A stretch of DNA of 64,000 bases from Primulina eburnea. Taxonomy: Eukaryota; Streptophyta; Magnoliopsida; Lamiales; Gesneriaceae. The position numbers and the translations under genes are program-made. Where the stretch lies: the NCBI RefSeq assembly GCF_022965805.1, contig NC_133104.1:42266682-42330681 (forward strand), written 5' to 3'. Below the pieces are notes generated by a model that saw only the letters and a program-made list of their open reading frames with translations, was not told the origin of the DNA and searched no databases. Below, piece after piece: positions 1 through 10,024 of this stretch (position 1 is its first letter; each line of letters starts with the position of its first letter).

Positions 1-315
1 TGTGGGCTTGTCTTCCTCGTTGACCTGTTTTGACAACTCTAATTCCGTATATTTGCTACTTTTGATATTTAAATTTGTTAAAAGTATGTTATGAACTCTG
101 ATTGGATATTTTTTAGTTAATTTTTGTTATAAATAATCTTATATGTTATAAGATTGAATACAATTCTGTGTTGAATGATCTAAAGAGCAGAACTTAATGC
201 TAACTTTATGTATGGGTTGGAGCGGTTAAATTTATTTGTGATACATAATAATAAATATGTTTTTTTAAAGAAAAAGCAATCTTGTAATTGTATAGTGTGT
301 TGCTGTCGTCTGTAG

Positions 316-490
316 GGTTGGTGAGAAGCAGGCTAGAGTCCAAGAAAATGAGGACGACAGTGACGGGTCGTTGGTTGGTGGGCCCAATGGGCTGTCCCTC
401 CGGTCAAAGCCCCGAATCAGTCAAAGCATCTCTTCAGACACTTGCTGGCTGCATGAAAAAACTTGCTCCACGTGGCATCTCCATATGTAA
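316..490 (+). CDS. Possible terminal exon of a gene lying to the left (partial, unidentified)
   Basis: After a TAG acceptor at 313-315 an open frame (codons from 317) runs to a TAA at 488-490. It encodes about 57 residues with an acidic/serine stretch (ENEDDSDGS) and a Ser/Arg-rich part. It is clearly richer in G+C than its flanks, as exons here usually are. The only ATG-led reading of the stretch is in another frame and looks less protein-like. I could not match the phase to an exon in the first 300 bases and do not recognise the family. It could be non-coding. Confidence 0.28.
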
Positions 491-2077
491 CTTAAGAGAA
501 TAAATGAGAAAAATATGACGAAAATTTGAAATGTGGATTTGAAAAGAATTACTTTTATTTGAATTCGAACTCAATTCGAAGTTAGAAAATTTAAAAATTT
601 TGGTTCAAATTAAACATCGAGTTTGATTTCGACTTGAAATATTCAAACACGTTCACGAGCTATTTGAATTATTAATCGAAAATAAGTACATGAAATCCTC
701 AAAGCTTATTTATTTAAGATAATTATATTATATTAATAAAATAATAAAACTCGTGAATGGTTCGCGAATAATCGAATCATATAATTTAGGTTCGAGTTCG
801 TCTCAAAAAAAGTTCAAACATGTTGAAGTTTATTTACACCCTAAGGCCAACATTTACGCAACACTCATAGCATAATTTTATTACCTTGGCCATAGGTTTT
901 CTTTCGTTTTTTCTTTTTCTTTTTTTATGTGAGTTCAAATAATTTACTGTTTCACTAAGTACGTTATATCCTTTTCAGAAATTACTAATAACGATCTTGT
1001 TTTTCAGTTCTTCTTCTCAATGATTACTCTCGATAACCTATTGAAATGGTCGAGGAAAGCATGTCGTGTCATATTTAAAATCAAGAAAACTCGTGTTCAT
1101 GCCCACTATGTTGAATTTGGAAGGCTTGTAATGGTAAAATATGTCAGGATTTGGAAGAATATGCTGAAAACTTATTTAAAAAGATTTAAAAAACAGATGA
1201 TTTAATTTCATTGCTATTTGTTTTCTTATTAGCCTCATTTTGGTAGGATCGGATTGCATTGTTTCTCTTGGGCATATGTATCAACTTTTGAAAGGTCTGG
1301 AATGTACGTTGAGCGGCAGAGTCGGTAGCCATCTGTAACAATAATTTTCTTTTTAGAGGAAATAAGTGATCCCGTTAGCTTCTTCCATTCATTTTCATTC
1401 GAAAGAAACGTGAAGTTTTCATCATATTTTTTACAATATTTTATTATAAACGCGAGCTCACGTATGAAGAGAGGCTAGCTATATTTGGTGCAGCGTGTGC
1501 GTGTTAGCTACTCAGGTGTGTAGGTTCGTTAATATCGCAGTATTTCAGTCCCTCCCATGCATGCAATGCTGTAAACCAATAAACTCGTAATTTCACACAC
1601 TGTCTGACAAGGTTTCTTGGGGTTGTCGAATGTGTCAGTTTGACTAAATTTAATGGCCCTTTTTCATATGTTATCCCATTGCTCCAAATAAGTGGAATTA
1701 ATATTGCTAATTTCACTGAAGCTTTTTTTTTCTTACAGCTTTAGACTTTCAACTCCCGGCCGCTCGAGTTTTTTCAATGTTAGGTTTGTGTGTGTGCATA
1801 GCTAGTGGCTTGAATTAGGAAGTTCTAGATTTGAACTTTGAAAATTCAAAGATTATCTCCCTCATTTTCACGGGGAAGCTCATTGATTAAGCCAAGTGCA
1901 AGAGCATCAAATTCGAAAACCATCGGACACAGAGAGTAAATGATCCTTATTTTGTATAAGCTAGTGAATCATATCATAAATACTCTTCACGATTACATCT
2001 CTGTAATCTTCGAACTTGAAATAGGGAAACTGAAAGTTGAAAAGGACTCTCTTATTTTTTCTCCATCCACCTCACGG
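491..2077. other. Intergenic, AT-rich, no supported gene
   Basis: No convincing coding region. A 61-residue lysine-rich ORF at 1020-1205 has no recognisable domain. The part from 1450 to 2077 is upstream of the trihelix gene and probably holds its promoter; no clear TATA box was fixed. Confidence 0.5.
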
Positions 2078-2099
2078 GTGGCGTAAATTTTCACGCCAC
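2078..2099. promoter_or_regulatory. Short inverted repeat upstream of the trihelix start codon
   Basis: GTGGCGT (2078-2084) and ACGCCAC (2093-2099) are exact inverted repeats around an 8-base A/T-rich centre, 49 bases before the ATG. It could be a protein-binding site or a small hairpin in the 5' leader. Function is inference only. Confidence 0.3.
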
Positions 2100-2148
2100 A
2101 AAATTAAATCAAACGAGCTCACTGCCTCGGCTGCGATTTGTTGCATGC

Positions 2149-3462
2149 ATGGATCTGTCGATAGGTAATCAAGGTGGCACCAATAATGTGCTGAGGGACT
2201 ATAGGAAAGGAAACTGGACGCTTCAAGAAACAATGGTTCTGATTGAGGCAAAGAAAGTGGATCATGAGAGGAGGATGAATAGGTTGGGGGACAGCGGCGA
2301 GAGGGGCAAACCAGCGGAGCCGAGGTGGAAATGGGTGGAGGATTATTGTTGGAAAAACAAGTGTCTGAGGAGCCAGAACCAGTGCAATGACAAGTGGGAT
2401 AATTTGATGAGAGATTTCAAAAGGGTACGAGAATACGAAAGGAGATTAGCGGAGAAATCAGGGGTAGAAGGTCAAGAAAAGTCTTATTGGGAGATGGAGA
2501 AGAACGAAAGGAAAGAAAACAACTTGCCTCCCAATATGTTGTCGCAGACATACGAGGCATTAGTGAAGGTGGTGGAGAGGACGGGTCCAAGGGGGCCGAC
2601 GGCGGCCATTAGTATTGGTGGTGCCGGCGGTTCAGATGCCCATATGCTGCTTACATTAGTGGAAAAATCTACTTCTCGTGTTTTTTGTCAGGCAGCCCCA
2701 GCAAGTCCCCCTTCAACGGAACACCCCGTTATCCAGGTTCCGTCGTTCCCTCCTCCGGCACAAACATCAGCGGGGCCTCCCACATTACCCTTTTCTCAGA
2801 CGTTGCCTTCAGTGGGTAATTAATTATATACGTTCTTGCTAGATCTCTATTCTCTCACGCACACATTAGTTTAGCACTTCACTGTAATGCGTCCTGCTAC
2901 AAAATCGATGCTTGTTATCTCTCTAACCATTCAATAATACACCACATGTTGTTCGAGCATGTCAATATGTGAGATGTAGATTTATTTTTCTGGTCCATTA
3001 AGTTTCCTTCTACGTTATAAGTTCTTATTAGTTTCTTGAAGTACTCTGCGGTTCCCTCTTCGGTACACAACTTCTTATTGTACTTAATTATTCATCATTC
3101 TCTCCATTAATAATTGAGTTGTGTAAATCTGTGCCAGCTTAGATTCCGACACAAGCGAGTATTCAGACTCACCGGCAAAGAGAAGAAAGACAAAATCCAG
3201 GGAAGGAAGCAGCAGCAGCACATTACAAGAAGTGGGTTCGGCAATATCAAAGAGCGCTACAATGATAGCAGAAGCAATCCAGGCAGGTGAGGAGAGAGAA
3301 GAGAAAAGGCACAAACAAGTAGTGAGTTTGCACGAAAGAAGGCTTCAAATTGAGGAGTCAAAGGTTGAAACGGAGAGGCAAGGCATTAATGGTCTGGCGG
3401 ATGCCATCGACAAACTGGCCAATTCCATACTTGCTTTGGCTGCTTCTTACCACAAAACCTAA
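2149..3462 (+). CDS. Trihelix transcription factor (ASR3-like, Myb/SANT-like DNA-binding domain)
   Basis: Two exons, 2149-2815 and 3143-3462, joined in phase over a GT-AG intron; 328 residues. Residues about 22-105 form a trihelix domain: WTLQETMVLIEAKK (helix 1 with the first Trp), RWKWVEDYCWKNKC (second Trp), and QCNDKWDNLMRDFKRVREYE (third Trp). A conserved segment follows (SYWEMEKNERKENNLPPNM). The middle is Pro/Ser-rich and low in complexity. Exon 2 gives an acidic serine stretch, a basic patch (AKRRKTKSRE, a likely nuclear signal) and a C-terminal amphipathic, probably coiled-coil region (EEREEKRHKQVVSLHERRLQIEE). Such proteins bind GT-type promoter elements; ASR3 of Arabidopsis represses immune genes. 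The start is the first ATG ahead of the domain. Family assignment is strong, orthology to ASR3 less so. Confidence 0.85.
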
Positions 3463-3624
3463 CCCAAATAGTACTAAAAACATTGACCTTAATTCATTCG
3501 AAAAAATTAACCTTGATATTGAGCTGTTAGAATCAAGATTATTTATAATATAGAATATGCATCACTCATCCTATTGATTGTATATAACTGGTGATCGTTA
3601 TGTATATTTACATGATATTAATTA

Positions 3625-3690
3625 CTTGTGAGACGGTCAATCTGATCCATATTTAAAATAAAAAATAATATTTTTAGTGTAAGATAAATC
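3625..3690. repeat. Fragment of the GTGAGAC palindromic repeat family
   Basis: CTTGTGAGACGGTC followed by the family's internal A/T-rich AAAAATAATATTTTTAG-like block. It is truncated compared with the full copies near 10.5, 14.2, 43.2 and 53.0 kb. Confidence 0.5.
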
Positions 3691-4324
3691 TAATTTTTAG
3701 AGTTATCCTTTACATTTTGTTACAAAAGTTAAATTTTATGTTAGGGAATTGGAAGATCCTAAATGAAAATTTATCAAATCGATTACCTTTTACATTTTTT
3801 TCTGGTACAGCATATCCGAGGATGCCTTTGGTGATATACAATTGAATTTTATATTGCGTTTGTTTTAAGTGGGCTGAGTGCGACTCTGAGGCCCAAAGTA
3901 AATATTTCCTAATTTAAAATTATTACCCAAAAACAAATATAATTATTAGTAATGTTGTCATTGTTATTTATTTGTATTACTTATAAAAATCATTAAAAAT
4001 TGAGATCAAATAATTAAAGCCAAGGAGAACTATTGAATTAAATCAATTGATCCAACAATGGATATTGGTTAACATACATGCTCATAGAAAAAATTGACAT
4101 CTTCACTTTTTATTTCTTTCGTTTTAGCTTGAGAGGATACGTAATAATGAGATTTTGAGAAACAAATTCAAGATATTGATGTAGAATGAACTATAAATCA
4201 TGGACGATGTTATCACAAATAAATATAATTTATGTGTTTTGAAATAAGTTCACGAAGAATATCAATTTTATCCCATCTAGCCCTACCCACCAATCATGCA
4301 CCTCATTAATTGCAATAGAGTAGG

Positions 4325-4446
4325 TCTCTTGTGAGACTGTCTCACAAATCTTTATCTGTGAAACATGTCAATTATACTGATATTCATAATAAAAAGTAAT
4401 AATTTTAGCATAAAAAGTAATATTTTTCATGGATGACCCAAATAGG
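4325..4446. repeat. GTGAGAC palindromic repeat, partial copy
   Basis: Starts TCTTGTGAGACTGTCTCAC and runs through the typical internal order: ATCTGTGAAAC, GATATTCATAATAAAAAG, TTTTAGCATAAAAAGTAATA, CATGGATGACCCAAATAGG. It lacks the second palindromic end. Its orientation equals the 10.49-kb copy and is opposite to the 14.2, 43.2 and 53.0 kb copies. Confidence 0.65.
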
Positions 4447-5439
4447 ATGTAATGACGTTGTACTTGACCAAACATGGAAATAATGACGTGACTAAATCTT
4501 GTAGCTTATTCTTCATTTAACAGGTGATACGTGCTGACGACATCCTTCCATACAACCTCCTTTTCTATTATATTCATTTATCACTCACGCATCTCCCGAT
4601 ATGCTGTCTACCCTTTTCCTTAAAAGAAAGTAGGTTCGAGACACATTGATTTATGGAATATATATGTGATCAAAGACCGTCGAAGTGTATAATTAAATAT
4701 CTAAATATCGAAATAATTGATTTTTTTTTTTGTCTACTCGTAGTGACGTACGGGATAAAATCATAAACGGAATAAAATAGTCTACAAATCACGAGAACAA
4801 ATAAACCACTCTATTTTTATAAAAACTGTTGGAGGACTTGGACGATTTTGCGTCATCTCCACATCACCAGGTCTCAATGCGATTAATTTATTAATTTAAA
4901 GAACGCAAAATTAATCGATATGTACTTGTGAGTTGTGATAGTGACTTTACACTAATGAAAACACTGTTTAATTAATTAATGAGTAAACTTACAAGTGGGT
5001 TTTTATTATAAATGAAATTGAAGCAAAAGACAAGTTAATATTGGGTCGGCTAGCTGAAACGTAACGTACGTAAGTACAAAATACAGATTAAATTAAGGGC
5101 ATGAAAGACAAAATCAAACAATTAAATACAAATATAATTGAATACTAAAGTACTGAATTAGCAGGAAACACGCTAAACTACGAAGATCGATCGGTGGTTG
5201 AGAAAATAATTATAGGAGTAACTTTTATAATTTTCTTTTCGTATACTCTCTATCTAATTAATCTTAATAAAAACAAATAATTACTGCCTTTTAAGTTTCT
5301 TAATTAATTCCAAAGCACCGCGCGTGCAGCGGCTGCTGATGTACTTGATGTCCATTCAGGGACTGCCCCTTCACCCAGCTTTCTATGTTAAGCGTAAATT
5401 AGTCCAACCATAGAAATATAATATATGACGTAAAATAAT

Positions 5440-5935
5440 ATTATGTTTGGTATGATTTTTAAGTATGAGATAATTTTGAATTTTTTGATGAAATGACGAA
5501 ATTGTCCTTTTCTTTAATTTTTTTTCTTTACTCCCGCGACGGAGGTGCTCCGACGGCCGGTGCCGTTCCGGCGTTCCAGCGGCATTCGGCGTCGGCCGGA
5601 GGTGACCGGCCGGAATCGACGGCGGTTGTCGGTGTTAGAGGCGACGGTCGACGGCAGCGGCGGTGATCGGCGGTTGTCGACGGCGGGGGGCGGTCGGTGG
5701 AGGGAAGTGGTGGTGAGTTTGAATTTAGGAGAAGGATAAAATTGGAAAAATATGATGGATTAAGAGTAGGATAAATAATCCTTGGGGGTGAGGGGTATTA
5801 TTTTAACCTACCTAATATAACCTAATCATTCATATGAGGAATTGACTTGGTTAAATAATCACGTGTACCAAACGGGTGATTAGGTGGGTTAAAAAAAATA
5901 AACCCACCTAATCCTACAAACCAAACACTGCCTTA
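5440..5935. mobile_element. Putative MITE with a GC-rich internal insert
   Basis: The left part has ATGTTTGGTATGATTTTTAAG near 5451 and the right part ends ACAAACCAAACACTGCC near 5934. TGTTTGGT and ACCAAACA are an inverted terminal pair of the sort common in plant MITEs. A sub-repeat ACCAAACGGGTGATTAGG occurs near 5870. Between the ends lies a roughly 190-bp G+C-rich tract (5535-5725, rich in CGGCGG and CCGGCC) unlike everything around it; the 64-residue ORF in it is Arg/Gly-rich low complexity. I could not fix exact ends or a target duplication. Confidence 0.4.
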
Positions 5936-6007
5936 AGGGTAGAGTGAAATTAACCTAAACATAGAGAGTTATTTTTTCTATTTAATTGTTGATGTATATA
6001 GTAAGTC

Positions 6008-6125
6008 TTTTGTGAGACGACTTTACGGATATTTATCTTTAAAACCAGTCAATCATGCTCATATTTATAATAATAAGTAATTTTTTTGTATAAAAATAAT
6101 TTTTTTAATAGATAACACAAATATC
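6008..6125. repeat. GTGAGAC palindromic repeat, decayed copy
   Basis: TTTTGTGAGACGACTTTACGG followed by the family's internal A/T blocks (ATAATAATAAGTAA, ATAGATAACACAAATATCTCA). It is strongly diverged and its second end is missing. Confidence 0.5.
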
Positions 6126-6170
6126 TCATCTTATAAAAATAACTTGAAATATTGTAACAAAAGTTTATGT

Positions 6171-6177
<7 letters not shown>

Positions 6178-6241
<64 letters not shown>
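6178..6241. repeat. (AT)n microsatellite
   Basis: An uninterrupted AT dinucleotide tract of about 60 bases, followed by a short GATA-type run. Confidence 0.95.
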
Positions 6242-6246
<5 letters not shown>

Positions 6247-6435
6247 GATAGAGATAGATAGATATATTACAAATAATAATAGTCAAGAAATTTCCGGTAC
6301 ACGTGTTCATTCTTAATTCATGAAGTCTCCATGCAACATCTGTAATCGTTTTCCAATCTCCAAATTAAAGCCCACGTAAGATTTGAAATTACCGTAGCTG
6401 CAGGCTATACTCATCCTATGATGTTATACTCGCTC

Positions 6436-6443
6436 TATAAATA
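6436..6443 (+). promoter_or_regulatory. TATA box of the aspartic protease gene
   Basis: TATAAATA, 56 bases upstream of the ATG at 6499. The interval fits a short 5' leader. Confidence 0.6.
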
Positions 6444-6498
6444 CTGCCATGGATTTAGCTCATCTTCGCATTGAAACACAGCAAAACGTTGGTTCATC

Positions 6499-7944
6499 AT
6501 GATTGAAACCTTTCGCTTTGTTCTTTTACTCGCTGCAGTATGCTTGACATCAATCAATAATTATCATGCAAAAGAAATCAGAAACCCCCAATATTCATTG
6601 GTCTTGGGACTAACTCACTCCAGACTTTCAAAAACCGGCCTTGATCCAGCAAAAGAACTTCTGGAGATGCTGGATATGACAGAGCCTCTCAGAGAGGTAC
6701 GAGATGGATACATCATATCCCTCAATCTGGGTACACCCCCTCAGCTCATCCAAGTCTATTTAGATACTGGGAGCGACCTAACTTGGGTTCCTTGCGGCAA
6801 CGTAACTTTCGAATGCATCGACTGCTCTGATTACAGAAGCAGCAGATTAACCGCTAATTTCTCCCCATCACGTTCCTCTTCGGCTACGAGAGATTCTTGT
6901 TTCAGCCGTTTCTGCATCGACGTTCATAGCTCTGATAGCTCGTATGATCCTTGCACTGTCGCCGGGTGCTCATTGAGCACCGTAATTCAGTCCACATGTT
7001 ACAGGCCATGCCCTTCTTTTGCATACACTTACGGTGATGGTATCGTCGCTGGAACACTCACCAGGGATACACTTAGAGTTCACGGAAGTAGGCAAAACTC
7101 AACCAGGGAAATTCCTAAATTTTGTTTTGGCTGTGTTGGTTCCACTTATAAAGAGCCTATAGGAATTGCAGGCTTTGGAAAAGGTCCTCTTTCACTTCCT
7201 TCGCAATTAGGGTTTCTTCAGAAGGGATTCTCTCATTGCTTCTTGTCATTCAGATTCGCTAACCACCCTAATATTTCTAGTCCGCTAGTGTTAGGGGACC
7301 TAGCAATATCCTCCAAAGAGTATATGCAGTTTACTCCAATGCTAAGAAGCCACATGTATCCGAGCTACTATTACATTGGTTTAGAAGCTATAACTGTAGG
7401 ATATAATGTTACTGCTGCGGTAGAAGTTCCCTTAATGCTGAGAGAACTTGATTCATCAGGCAACGGGGGCATGATTATCGACTCGGGAACAACTTACACT
7501 CACTTACCAGAGCCATTTTATTCGCAGCTTCTGTCTCTTCTCCAGTCAATAATAACGTACCCTCGCGCCTTAGAGGTTGAGGCTCGATCAGGGTTTGATC
7601 TTTGTTACAAGATCCCATGCCCGATGAACGATATTAGTCTAGCCGATGATGAATATCTGCCATCGATAAGTTTCCATTTCTTGAACAATGTGAGCCTCAA
7701 ATTGCCACAGGGAAATGCCTTCTATGCCATGCGTGCACCGATCAACTCCACCGTGACCAAGTGCTTGCTATTTCAAGGCATGGATATCGAAAGCGATTAC
7801 GGCCCAGCTGGGGTTTTTGGAAGCTTTCAACAACAAAATGTCGAGGTTGTTTATGACTTGGAGAAGGAGAGGATTGGATTCCAGGTGACTGATTGTGCCT
7901 TGTCGTGGATTTCACAAGGGCTCCACATTCAAAGAAATAATTGA
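6499..7944 (+). CDS. Aspartic protease, pepsin A1 family, nepenthesin/CDR1-like
   Basis: Single exon, 481 residues. Residues 1-24 are a hydrophobic secretion signal. The first catalytic site is DTGSDLTWVPC with Asp at residue 89; the second is IIDSGTTYTHL with Asp at 328. Between them lies the cysteine-rich insert (about 100-175) that defines the plant nepenthesin-type subgroup, then FAYTYGDG, the flap-like region. A C-terminal inhibitor-type (TAXi_C) half follows with FGSFQQQNVEVVYDLEKERIGF. Several N-x-S/T sites suit a secreted or apoplastic glycoprotein. There is no plant-specific insert (saposin-like domain). It resembles Arabidopsis At4g16563-type proteins, many of which are also intronless. 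Length and both active sites look intact. The exact substrate is unknown; defence or development are typical roles. Confidence 0.9.
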   Translation: MIETFRFVLLLAAVCLTSINNYHAKEIRNPQYSLVLGLTHSRLSKTGLDPAKELLEMLDMTEPLREVRDGYIISLNLGTPPQLIQVYLDTGSDLTWVPCGNVTFECIDCSDYRSSRLTANFSPSRSSSATRDSCFSRFCIDVHSSDSSYDPCTVAGCSLSTVIQSTCYRPCPSFAYTYGDGIVAGTLTRDTLRVHGSRQNSTREIPKFCFGCVGSTYKEPIGIAGFGKGPLSLPSQLGFLQKGFSHCFLSFRFANHPNISSPLVLGDLAISSKEYMQFTPMLRSHMYPSYYYIGLEAITVGYNVTAAVEVPLMLRELDSSGNGGMIIDSGTTYTHLPEPFYSQLLSLLQSIITYPRALEVEARSGFDLCYKIPCPMNDISLADDEYLPSISFHFLNNVSLKLPQGNAFYAMRAPINSTVTKCLLFQGMDIESDYGPAGVFGSFQQQNVEVVYDLEKERIGFQVTDCALSWISQGLHIQRNN

Positions 7945-7961
7945 GCTTTTTTCTTCTCAAG

Positions 7962-7963
<2 letters not shown>

Positions 7964-8043
<80 letters not shown>
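7964..8043. repeat. (TA)n microsatellite, left of the fold-back element
   Basis: About 80 bases of TA dinucleotides beginning about 20 bases after the protease stop codon. A second (AT)n tract lies on the other side of the fold-back element, as if one tract had been split by insertion. Confidence 0.95.
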
Positions 8044-8045
<2 letters not shown>

Positions 8046-8049
<4 letters not shown>

Positions 8050-8210
8050 GATATCCTGCACACCTACCGTGCACACCTTTGTGAGCACCGATGAGGTGTC
8101 ACTCACCCATTGGATGCGCAATTTTTCTATATTTCATCACATCCAATGAGTGAGTGACACCTCATTGGTGCTCACAAAGGTATGCACGGTAGGTGTGTAG
8201 GATATCAAAA
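8046..8210. mobile_element. Fold-back MITE (near-perfect 71-bp inverted repeat)
   Basis: Arms 8046-8116 and 8140-8210 are inverted copies, 71 bases each, with four differences by eye, around a 23-base centre. The outer ends read TTTTGATATCC and GGATATCAAAA. It sits between two TA-dinucleotide tracts, consistent with insertion at TA as in Tc1/mariner-type MITEs, although the ends are not the usual Stowaway CTCCCTCC. It begins 101 bases after the protease stop codon, so it may be transcribed in the 3' UTR as a long hairpin. Confidence 0.8.

Positions 8211-8213
<3 letters not shown>

Positions 8214-8252
<39 letters not shown>
8214..8252. repeat. (AT)n microsatellite, right of the fold-back element
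   Basis: 39 bases of alternating T and A immediately following the fold-back element. Confidence 0.9.
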
Positions 8253-8255
<3 letters not shown>

Positions 8256-8371
8256 ACGCGAATAATCACTGAAGTACCCGTGCGTCTATTATCTGCAAGT
8301 TTATTCGTTTTGCGTATTTGTGGGGTGTGTGTGTCTGTACTTCGAAAAGTTTTTCAACTTTTTTCGATCTG

Positions 8372-9130
8372 CACTACAAGAAAAAATGCTTATGATGACA
8401 TTCATAAATGTCATCATATTCAATATTTAGTGGCATTTAAGTTTTAGTGACACCTCCAACAAATGTCATCTATTCCAATGTCGTCTTAAACTTACTGACA
8501 TTTTTTAATGTCATTATAAGATGTTAATAACAACTTCATACGTGTTACTAATAATTCATATAATGACAATTTTAAATGTCAGGAAAACTCATATTTAAAT
8601 ACATTTATAGATGCCTTGTTATTATAGTAATAATGACAAATTTATATGTCAGTTAAAATCATTTATAATGACGACTAAAAGTGTCGTGTATGTTATTTAT
8701 AGTGACAATAACAAATGTGGGAATATTTGGGTTGGATAAATATAGGAGGAGGGAAATTAGATAAAATAAATGTTAGAATAAAAAAACATATTAGATAAGT
8801 TATCCTGACATTTTTAATTGATGTCATTTTTTATATGGAGGGAGACAATTATTTTCCCTCCTCCAATATTTATCTTACCCAAATATTCTCACACTTATTT
8901 ATAGTGAAATTTTTTAGTTTTTAACGATTTTTTACGATGTGGGAAAAGTTATTGTTTCCCTCCATATAAAAGATGACATCAATTAAAAATGTCATGATAA
9001 CTAATCTAATATGTTATTTTATTTTACACATTATTAATTTTTTACAAGTGTCATTATTAAGTATTTGTAACAACATTTAATTAAAAGTGTCTACAAAATA
9101 GTGTCACAATAGCCATTTATTGTTGTAGTG
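8372..9130. mobile_element. Non-autonomous CACTA (En/Spm) element, complete with target duplication
   Basis: The element starts CACTACAAGAAAAAATG and ends TTGTTGTAGTG. It is flanked on both sides by CTG (8369-8371 and 9131-9133), the 3-bp duplication expected for CACTA transposons. At 759 bp it has no transposase. Subterminal regions are packed with alternating TGACA and TGTCA units (for example ATGACATTCATAAATGTCAT), as expected for transposase-binding repeats. Internally there are two sets of long inverted repeats: GTGGGAATATTTGGG (8717 on) against CCCAAATATTCTCAC (near 8893), and a pair around 8800-8855 and 8942-9007 sharing GACATTTTTAATTGATGTCA-like arms. Confidence 0.9.
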
Positions 9131-9133
9131 CTG

Positions 9134-9982
9134 TATGCGTAGCTTTAGTACTTTTTTAAGCATCCGAAGTGTATTAATTACTAGTTATAACTTTTAACGT
9201 AGATGCATCGTGTCTCAATATTAATCGCATATATAATAAAATATTGGTATTTTGAAATATCAAATTTTTACATTTTATTAATTTACTATATATATATATA
9301 TATATATATATCCATGCCATATGATTTAATTTAGTGTTTTTAGACATCGGATATATATCTAATAAGGTTAGAACTAACTATCAAATTATCAATTCTAATT
9401 GTTTGACTTCCTAGAAAATAAATCTTACATTTGATTGGTATATATATTTATAACTGATGCATTCGAAACAAACACATATTAAAGTAGCTAGAGTTCTTAT
9501 AAAAATTAAATTGGAATAATATCGATTGTGCTATTTCAAAAAGTAAATCCACCTCAAATACCACTATTTATGAATTGAGATACGTTATAAATTTTTTTTT
9601 TAAAATTTTTGATAATATATATTTATCATCCACCTTAATCTTTAAAGTGATAAAAAGTTTTTGTGATGGATTTTCATAATTTAGTTGAAGTTGCCTCTCA
9701 GTCTTTATGATTATAGTTGGCATTCTACTCTTTAATATATCACTCAACCAAAATTTTTTGTTTGCTAAGTCATAGACAGAATTGAGTAACCATACCTTGG
9801 TTCCACTTATAAATAGAACATGCTTTCCTCTTGTTATTGTGGTTTCTGATTTTGTTGCATCCAACATAAGAATTTTTTACTTTTTAGTTCTGTTCATTTA
9901 ATGGAGTCCAAGATTCTACTCTTACTTAAAACTAAATATTGAAATTCTTCTATTATTATCGTTTTTCTTCTTGTTGTAATTA
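9134..9982. other. Intergenic, no supported gene
   Basis: AT-rich, with a short (TA)n tract near 9290-9311. A 99-residue minus-strand ORF at 9568-9867 has no recognised domain and may be chance or transposon debris next to the Harbinger remnant. Confidence 0.45.
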
Positions 9983-10024
9983 TTGTTATTGTTATTCTCG
10001 TTGTTGTTGTTATGGATGTTGCAG

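Larger units (their letters stand above)
3463..5439. other. Intergenic with degraded repeats
   Basis: AT-rich DNA without a supported gene. It carries two decayed copies of the GTGAGAC-type palindromic repeat, listed separately. Nothing else was recognised. Confidence 0.5.

Noticed and set aside
1020..1205. 61-residue Lys-rich ORF
   Set aside because: No domain, AT-rich composition, no exon-like context.
7742..8149. Long Tyr-Ile repeat ORFs over the (TA)n tracts
   Set aside because: Artefacts of translating dinucleotide repeats and, at the left, the antisense of the protease gene.
9568..9867. 99-residue minus-strand ORF
   Set aside because: No recognisable motif; opposite to and outside the Harbinger fragment.
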